From the NCBI GenBank assembly GCA_026195755.1, contig JAPHRL010000308.1, forward strand, positions 1 to 10,731: a stretch of 10,731 nucleotides of DNA, in the 5' to 3' direction. Below, one piece after another: positions 7,078 through 10,731 of this stretch. Made by a program: the position numbers and the translations under genes. Position 1 is the first letter of the stretch; each line of letters begins with the position of its first letter. The notes under the pieces were generated by a model. It made no database searches, had not been told where the DNA came from, and saw only the letters and a program-made list of their open reading frames with translations. Origin of the DNA: Kangiella sp. Its GTDB lineage: Bacteria; Pseudomonadota; Gammaproteobacteria; Enterobacterales; Kangiellaceae.

Positions 7078-7626
7078 TTACAAGAACAACCAGGCGAGCA
7101 CCCCTAGCAAAATAACCGCAGCCACACCTAATGCCCCTATCAACATCCAGTTCATCTCTTCTTTTTCTTCCTGCAGCTGTGCCTCGTTGCTATCCACTAA
7201 AGTAAAGAGAAATTCTGTATGACCAACTTGAATTCTGTCCCCAAAAGATAAAGTACGCTCAGAAACCTTTTCACCATTAACAATGGTGCCATTAGACGAT
7301 AATAAATTAAGAATACGCCACTGCCCTTCAGAGAAAGTAATCTGAGCATGGGTTGAAGACGCAGCCGGATCGTATAAAGTCACGCTATTACCCTTTCCTC
7401 GCCCAATAACATTTTTACCATATTCTAATAAAAAGGCTTGGCCTGCATGAGGCTTGGTCGTTGCAAGTAGAGCAGGAACTTTCGTTCCATCATCTTCCAA
7501 CTTTTGAATTTCCTCTTTGATCATCCTTTCTACTTGACTCGAATCGAAGACCAATGTTCCTTGTGGCCCCGCTTTATCTTCACGATACTCAGACTTTTGT
7601 TGTGAAGGATTTTTCTCAGAAGACAT
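7078..7626 (-). CDS. Tail-anchored FHA-domain protein
   Basis: This is a 182-aa FHA protein expected to bind phosphothreonine peptides. The FHA domain spans about residues 62-143. It has the conserved Arg in VIGRGKGNSV (Arg76), the SSTHAQI motif (Ser90/Ser91, His93), and SSNGTIVNGEKV with Asn112 and Asn117, so the phosphothreonine pocket appears intact. A single hydrophobic helix at about 159-182 ends the protein with no residues beyond it, so it is a C-tail anchor leaving the FHA domain in the cytoplasm. The N-terminal 60 residues are charged and contain GTLVFD (Thr24) followed by a short helix, VERMIKEEIQKLED. A Thr near the N-terminus of small FHA proteins is a known kinase target in GarA-type regulators; applying this here is inference. 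A GAGG site lies 5 nt before ATG 7626. The gene lies 12 nt after the phosphatase stop and 6 nt before the kinase. Confidence 0.92.
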   Translation of the reverse strand: MSSEKNPSQQKSEYREDKAGPQGTLVFDSSQVERMIKEEIQKLEDDGTKVPALLATTKPHAGQAFLLEYGKNVIGRGKGNSVTLYDPAASSTHAQITFSEGQWRILNLLSSNGTIVNGEKVSERTLSFGDRIQVGHTEFLFTLVDSNEAQLQEEKEEMNWMLIGALGVAAVILLGVLAWLFL

Positions 7627-7638
7627 ACCTACCTCACA

Positions 7639-8442
7639 TTAACCTAATTTAAGGATTGTTTTGATTTTTGTTATAAACTTTTCGACTGGAGTTACTTTCT
7701 TCTTCGGCTTAGGTTCTGCTACTGGAGAAGAAATCAGCATTAAAGAAATATTATCGCTCCCCCCATTCTTACATGCTAACTCTACCAAATACTCAACCTT
7801 AGCCTGATTATCTCTAGGAAGCTTCAAAGCTGCAATAATTTCTTGCCTCGAAAGCTCTTCGTAAAGACCATCACTGGCCAATAACAAAGATTCACCATAG
7901 TCCCACTCACGCTTTAAAGAACCGATATTCAGCTGGTTTTCGTTCTCAATACCTAAGCATTGCGTTATCACGTGACGCTTAGGGTGAGTTTTAACCTCAC
8001 TCTGCTGTAACAAACCGGCATTTACCAGTTTTTGAACCAAAGTATGATCTTCAGTTAACTGAGTTAATTCACCCGTTTCCTGATTCCATAGATAAGCACG
8101 GCTATCACCTACCCATGCAACTTCGTAATCAGAGCCATTGGATTGCACTGCAACCACAGTTGCTCCACGATCCTCTTGCTCATGACGATTATAAGCCTTG
8201 ATCACCGAGTGAGCGGAATGAACCGCACTATGTAAATTGAACCCCTTAGAAATCGACTTCGAAATTTCTTCAACTGCGTATTGACTCGCCTGCTCGCCTT
8301 GTTTTAGACCGCCGACACCATCTGACAGAAGCCACAATCCCAACTCTGAGGATGCAAAAACCTTGTCATCATTATTCTGGCGCGACATCCCCTTATGCGA
8401 CAGCATGGCATACTGTATTTTGGACGTTTGTATATTGCTCAT
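7639..8442 (-). CDS. PP2C-family (PPM) Ser/Thr protein phosphatase
   Basis: This is a metal-dependent PP2C/PPM phosphatase of the bacterial PrpC/Stp/PppA type, 267 aa, predicted cytoplasmic. Motifs in order: GMSRQNNDD (family RxxNED region), LLSDGVGG, DRGATVVAV, VAWVGDSRAYLW, QLTEDHTLVQ, HVITQCLG, LLLASDGLYEEL and NGGSDNISLMLI. The metal-binding Asp residues in these motifs are all present, so it should be active. A basic tail rich in Pro and Lys (PKPKKKVTPVEK) follows and may contact membrane or partners. I choose ATG 8442 because AGGAGGG lies directly upstream and the first conserved segment begins about ten residues later. An in-frame TTG at 8502 would add 20 residues with no family resemblance. 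It is the first gene of the phosphatase-FHA-kinase operon and should reverse phosphorylation by that kinase. It is divergent from ssrA. Confidence 0.94.
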   Translation of the reverse strand: MSNIQTSKIQYAMLSHKGMSRQNNDDKVFASSELGLWLLSDGVGGLKQGEQASQYAVEEISKSISKGFNLHSAVHSAHSVIKAYNRHEQEDRGATVVAVQSNGSDYEVAWVGDSRAYLWNQETGELTQLTEDHTLVQKLVNAGLLQQSEVKTHPKRHVITQCLGIENENQLNIGSLKREWDYGESLLLASDGLYEELSRQEIIAALKLPRDNQAKVEYLVELACKNGGSDNISLMLISSPVAEPKPKKKVTPVEKFITKIKTILKLG

Positions 8443-8445
8443 TGT

Positions 8446-8452
8446 CCCTCCT
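8446..8452 (-). promoter_or_regulatory. Strong Shine-Dalgarno site fixing the phosphatase start
   Basis: Read leftward, AGGAGGG precedes ATG 8442 by 3 to 4 nt. It is the best ribosome-binding site in the window, although spacing is slightly short. It supports ATG 8442 over the in-frame TTG 8502. Confidence 0.75.
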
Positions 8453-8528
8453 GTTGCTCCAAAGGAGTGTAGCCGTTTGTTCTCAAAATGAATGTTAACC
8501 AAGCCACAATTTATCTTGAGCTACCCCC

Positions 8529-8566
8529 TTGATATTAATGTACTTAACCCAATAATACACTATAAT
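8529..8566 (+). promoter_or_regulatory. Probable ssrA promoter
   Basis: A perfect TATAAT lies at 8561-8566, so transcription would begin around 8573, some 6 nt before the mature tmRNA 5' end, leaving a short leader for RNase P removal. The best -35-like box, TTGATA (8529-8534), is too far from it (26 bp) but lies 18 bp from an alternative -10, TAATAC (8553-8558). The -10 placement is convincing; the -35 is not. Confidence 0.5.
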
Positions 8567-8578
8567 GGAAAAGAATCT

Positions 8579-8926
8579 GGGGACGATTTGGATTCGACGT
8601 GGATTACGAAACTCCAGGTGCATGCCGAGATGTCAGCGAATCTCGTAAAATCAAAGCTGAAACTTAATAGTTGCAAACGAAGACAACTACGCTTTAGCCG
8701 CTTAAGGCTAACTGTCTACTCTGAGCGTCCTTGGTAGGAGCTAGACAGTCAATACAGGGACTCGCAGGTAACTGTGCTCGGCAGCCAACTGTTAAACTTT
8801 CCTCGAGACCGTCTTTGAATGCCTGCCCATCGGCACGTCAAAGATTAAAATAATGATGGACCTAAGCATGTAGACCCTCGAGCAGAGGATTCGCGGACGC
8901 GGGTTCGAAACCCGCCGTCTCCACCA
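8579..8926 (+). ncRNA. ssrA: tmRNA (transfer-messenger RNA)
   Basis: This is a one-piece tmRNA of 348 nt that rescues stalled ribosomes with SmpB and adds a degradation tag. The 5' end GGGGACGATTTGGATTCGAC is diagnostic. Its first seven bases pair with CGTCTCC (8916-8922) to form the acceptor stem (one G-U pair), followed by discriminator A and an encoded CCA at 8924-8926. The T-arm is GCGGG-TTCGAAA-CCCGC (8899-8915). The tag reading frame runs 8673-8705: resume codon GCA, then AACGAAGACAACTACGCTTTAGCCGCT and TAA, encoding ANEDNYALAA after the charged Ala. The upstream TAGTT before GCA matches the usual resume-site context. The body between contains the expected pseudoknot region, which I have not folded. 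It is divergent from the phosphatase gene. Confidence 0.97.
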
Positions 8927-8930
8927 ATAC

Positions 8931-8962
8931 AAAACCTCAACTCGCAAGAGTTGGGGTTTTTT
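8931..8962 (+). terminator. Intrinsic terminator of ssrA
   Basis: AAAACCTCAACTC, loop GCAA, then GAGTTGGGGTTTTTT forms a stem of nine pairs (one G-U) extended by A-U pairs and followed by a T run. It begins 4 nt after the tmRNA CCA. The A-run on the other side could let it act leftward too. Confidence 0.92.
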
Positions 8963-9075
8963 ATTGGCTATAGATAGTTGGTTTTGGAGCCGCGGAGAGG
9001 GCGACCGCCAGGGCAGCTAATGCTCCATACATTAGCAATGCATTCCCCACATCCATGTGGGTCAAATACGGAAGT

Positions 9076-9102
9076 GCAGAAAATGCAGGAGCAATTTTCT
9101 GC
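9076..9102. repeat. Inverted repeat GCAGAAAA-TGC / GCA-TTTTCTGC
   Basis: Eight outer pairs (9076-9083 with 9095-9102) and three inner pairs (TGC 9084-9086 with GCA 9091-9093) enclose AGGA, with a single bulged A at 9094. No T run follows on either strand, so it is not a standard terminator. Confidence 0.6.
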
Positions 9103-9213
9103 GCGCAAACATTTAGCTCGGAACAATTTTTGACAGCTTTAGCTGGCCTGAGCGTAGCGAAGGCGAGGCTCAAGGATGAGCCGAGCAATCCCCGCCGTAT
9201 TCCCAATTGATAA

Positions 9214-9236
9214 AAGGGCGAACCCAGTTCGCCCTT
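9214..9236. repeat. Perfect hairpin AAGGGCGAAC / GTTCGCCCTT, possible leftward terminator
   Basis: A perfect 10-bp stem closes on a three-base loop (CCA on the + strand). Read leftward, the 3' arm ends in CCCTTTTA, a short T run, so it may serve as a weak terminator for the leftward SCO operon. It also resembles GGGCGAA-type short palindromes dispersed in many bacterial genomes. Confidence 0.6.
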
Positions 9237-9263
9237 ACAATGATTATCGGTTTGCTCCAACCC

Positions 9264-9341
9264 CATAGGATGGGTTAGGCAACAGCCGTAACCCATCAAA
9301 CTAGTAGCTCGATGGGTTACACTTCGTTAACCCATCCTATG
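9264..9341. repeat. Nested palindromic element (TAGGATGGGTTA type)
   Basis: A 14-bp outer repeat, CATAGGATGGGTTA (9264-9277), matches inverted TAACCCATCCTATG (9328-9341). Between them are a second TAACCCATC (9289-9297) and a second GATGGGTTA (9311-9319). The element can therefore fold either as two adjacent hairpins (9269-9297 and 9311-9336) or as one long cruciform. GTAGCT (9304-9309) and AGCTAC (9352-9357) add a further overlapping inverted pair. From memory, TAGGATGGGTTA/TAACCCATCCTA palindromes are dispersed in many proteobacterial genomes, so I read this as a REP/MITE-like unit. No transposase is present. Confidence 0.7.
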
Positions 9342-9372
9342 ATTCTCTTGTAGCTACGGGAGCAATCAAATC

Positions 9373-9945
9373 TCAACGTCTGACAATTTTTGCAACCGTC
9401 TCATCAACCTTATTAATATCACCTACTTCCTGAAAAACAATTCGCCCCTGCTCATCTAATAAGGTGAAAACATTGGAATGCGCAACCTCATTATCTTCGC
9501 TTTTCTTATAACGAATATTTAGCGCCATAGCGAGGCTTCTTACATCCTGTTTATCACCCGTTAGTAGAGTCCAGCGTTCTGGGTTTAACTTTCTTTTTTC
9601 AGCGAACTCTTTAAGTACTTTCGCCGTATCACTTGCTGGAGTCAAAGATACCAAAACAAACTCTGTGTTATCCAAGATGTCTTGAGGTAATTTTTTCTCG
9701 ATGTTCTGCATGGTTGCCACAATAGTCGGGCAGGTGTGCATGCAGTGTGTGTATATCAAGCTGACTACTTGTTGTTTACCGGATAGTGACTGGATATTAA
9801 TAGTCTGTTCGTCTTGTGTCACCCACTCACTGTTTAGATGGTAAATGGAGTCATCTGGTAAACTTACTTTACCGTCCTCTGCGTAAACCTGCCCGCCTAA
9901 TGCGAGCATCAGGATTACGGAACTCATCTGAAGCCATTGTTTCAT
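9373..9945 (-). CDS. SCO1/SenC-family copper protein
   Basis: This is a thioredoxin-fold SCO protein of 190 aa, predicted periplasmic. SCO proteins deliver copper to, or reduce, copper sites such as CuA of cytochrome oxidase or other cuproenzymes. A Sec signal peptide (residues 1-22, ending VYA) is followed by the domain. The copper-binding CxxxC is in THCMHTCP (Cys68, Cys72), and the third ligand His is probably His156 in EVAHSNVFTLLD. The usual CPDVCP is replaced by CMHTCP, with an additional His between the cysteines. There is no membrane anchor after the signal, so it may be soluble. AGAGAGG lies 5 nt before ATG 9945. It is 15 nt downstream of the NirV-like gene and surely cotranscribed, which ties it to copper or nitrite enzyme maturation rather than necessarily to an oxidase. 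Confidence 0.9.
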   Translation of the reverse strand: MKQWLQMSSVILMLALGGQVYAEDGKVSLPDDSIYHLNSEWVTQDEQTINIQSLSGKQQVVSLIYTHCMHTCPTIVATMQNIEKKLPQDILDNTEFVLVSLTPASDTAKVLKEFAEKRKLNPERWTLLTGDKQDVRSLAMALNIRYKKSEDNEVAHSNVFTLLDEQGRIVFQEVGDINKVDETVAKIVRR

Positions 9946-9960
9946 GATTGCCTCTCTTGT

Positions 9961-10731
9961 TTATTGCTGATCGACATCAGCCGCGCAGCGAAATCCTAAA
10001 TTTGGTAGTGCAAATTTAGCTTCTAAACTGCTCCTGAATCCATAGCGCATAAAAGCAGCATAATCACCTGGGTCTACCGCACCGCTTGCTCCACCAGCAC
10101 AGAATAGCTTGGTATCAATGGTGCTATCTCCACGTGATTCACCCGTTACTAACGCTGAGTTAAAGTCTTCGGTCCATTCCCAGATTAAGCCATGCATATC
10201 ATACAGACCCCAATAATTGGGCTGGTTTTGTCCGACCGGCAATAGTTGTTTCTGGCTTGGTCGGCTGTACCACATCAAGATCTTTTGCTTATAACCTTCT
10301 TCAACACTACCATCAGCTTGTGTTTCACTGGCTAACGCTGCCAGCTCCCACTCACTCACTCGCGGTAAGCGTTTACCTTGAGCCTGACAGTATGCATCCG
10401 CAGCAAACCAGGAAACATTGGTCACTGGACTGGAGCTAACCTCTTTAGGATAATCGGTATCCGATTGCCAGTGCTGTAGATAATGCTCCTCCACAAATAC
10501 TTTCGGAGCTTGGTTTTTTGCCCACCCAGGATTGTCATTGATAAATGTCTGAAAGTCCTGATTGGTTACAGGGTGTCGGTCAAGGTAAAAATCATCCACC
10601 ACCTGAATAGGACTGTCCTTACTCATGTACAACGGACGGTATTGGCCACCTTCTACCAATTCCATTCCATCTGGAGCCCTGGCAACATCTTTCGCATACA
10701 GCAAGGCGCTGTCTCTGACTCCCAAAAGAGC
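9961..10731 (-). CDS. nirV: Formylglycine-generating-enzyme-like (SUMF1 fold) protein, NirV type, 5' end cut
   Basis: This belongs to the FGE-sulfatase/SUMF1/EgtB/PvdO fold superfamily. The 5' end lies outside the window: the frame is open to base 10731, and TTG 10725 is probably an internal Leu codon. The visible 256 residues contain RAPDGMELVEGGQY, DDFYLDRHPVTNQDFQTFI, SPVTNVSWFAADAYCQAQG, KRLPRVSEWELAAL, NYWGLYDMHGLIWEWTEDF, and a C-terminal CAGGASGA then NLGFRCA. These are the standard landmarks of the fold. I see no paired cysteine motif of true formylglycine-generating enzymes, so sulfatase activation is unlikely. Pairing with a SCO protein, and the C-terminal SGAVDPGDYAAFMRYGFRSS stretch, point to NirV, often next to copper nitrite reductase nirK. 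The symbol is a likely, not certain, assignment; NirV function is unresolved. Confidence 0.8.
   Translation of the reverse strand, partial: ALLGVRDSALLYAKDVARAPDGMELVEGGQYRPLYMSKDSPIQVVDDFYLDRHPVTNQDFQTFINDNPGWAKNQAPKVFVEEHYLQHWQSDTDYPKEVSSSPVTNVSWFAADAYCQAQGKRLPRVSEWELAALASETQADGSVEEGYKQKILMWYSRPSQKQLLPVGQNQPNYWGLYDMHGLIWEWTEDFNSALVTGESRGDSTIDTKLFCAGGASGAVDPGDYAAFMRYGFRSSLEAKFALPNLGFRCAADVDQQ

Larger units (their letters stand above)
8963..9372. other. Gene-free, hairpin-rich intergenic region
   Basis: About 400 bp between convergent ssrA and the SCO gene holds no credible gene. The one long open frame (leftward, about 112 codons) runs through hairpins, lacks a ribosome-binding site and looks like no protein family. 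The region holds a chain of inverted repeats: CCCACAT/ATGTGGG (9046-9061), GCAGAAAA/TTTTCTGC with inner TGC/GCA (9076-9102), GGCTCA/TGAGCC (9167-9182), AAGGGCGAAC/GTTCGCCCTT (9214-9236), and the nested palindrome at 9264-9341. It looks like accumulated short repetitive elements or the relic of a small non-coding mobile unit. Confidence 0.7.

Noticed and set aside
8443..8502. N-terminal extension of the phosphatase to TTG 8502
   Set aside because: The extension resembles nothing in the PP2C family, while ATG 8442 has a strong AGGAGGG just upstream.
8492..8737. Rightward 81-codon open frame over the ssrA promoter and 5' half
   Set aside because: It overlaps the tmRNA out of frame with the tag and has no ribosome-binding site; it is a by-product of the RNA gene.
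8890..8926. ssrA 3' end as an integration (att) site of a genomic island
   Set aside because: No second copy of the tmRNA 3' sequence and no integrase gene are seen in the window; only a larger window could show this.
8961..9299. Leftward 112-codon open frame between ssrA and the SCO gene
   Set aside because: It crosses several perfect hairpins, has no Shine-Dalgarno, and its Cys/Leu/Ala-rich product looks like translated repeat DNA.
9214..9341. CRISPR array
   Set aside because: The repeats are inverted pairs of different sequence, not regularly spaced direct repeats, and no cas gene is present.
10257..10439. Rightward 60-codon open frame opposite the NirV-like gene
   Set aside because: Antisense shadow of a conserved coding region.

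Overview
The window reads as chromosomal DNA of a marine-type gammaproteobacterium with moderate to low GC. A Kangiella-like or other Oceanospirillales-like genome is my best guess. This rests on the TolC/WaaA/RatA/RnfH/SmpB set, the tmRNA tag ending in YALAA, and a NirV-like/SCO pair. It is inference from gene content and protein style; no database was searched. Most of the window is ordinary core genome, compactly packed, with several TTG start codons.

Left part (1-4126): a TolC-family outer-membrane channel (+) converges on a leftward operon ratA-rnfH-waaA (coenzyme Q-binding START protein, ubiquitin-fold RnfH, Kdo transferase). smpB (+) diverges from ratA, and their two promoters stand back to back around 3552-3614.

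Middle part (4263-8442): a LysM/TPR lipoprotein (+) converges on a three-gene leftward operon encoding a PP2C phosphatase, a tail-anchored FHA protein and a two-TM Ser/Thr kinase with a periplasmic sensor and a C-terminal HAMP-like segment. A 20-bp perfect hairpin at 5284-5325 ends both units. Kinase, phosphatase and phosphothreonine reader together form a self-contained phosphosignalling module with no type VI secretion genes in view. Both the FHA protein and the kinase tail carry short Thr motifs that could be phospho-dependent FHA ligands. This module is the most interesting part of the window.

Right part (8529-10731): ssrA (tmRNA, tag (A)ANEDNYALAA) diverges from the phosphatase gene and ends at a strong terminator. 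Next comes about 400 bp without a credible gene, packed with hairpins and a nested TAGGATGGGTTA-type palindrome. A leftward pair then encodes a formylglycine-generating-enzyme-like protein (NirV type, cut by the window edge) and a SCO-family copper protein, suggesting a copper nitrite reductase or other copper enzyme just outside the window.

The trans-translation partners smpB and ssrA lie about 4.5 kb apart, with the lipoprotein and phosphosignalling genes between them.
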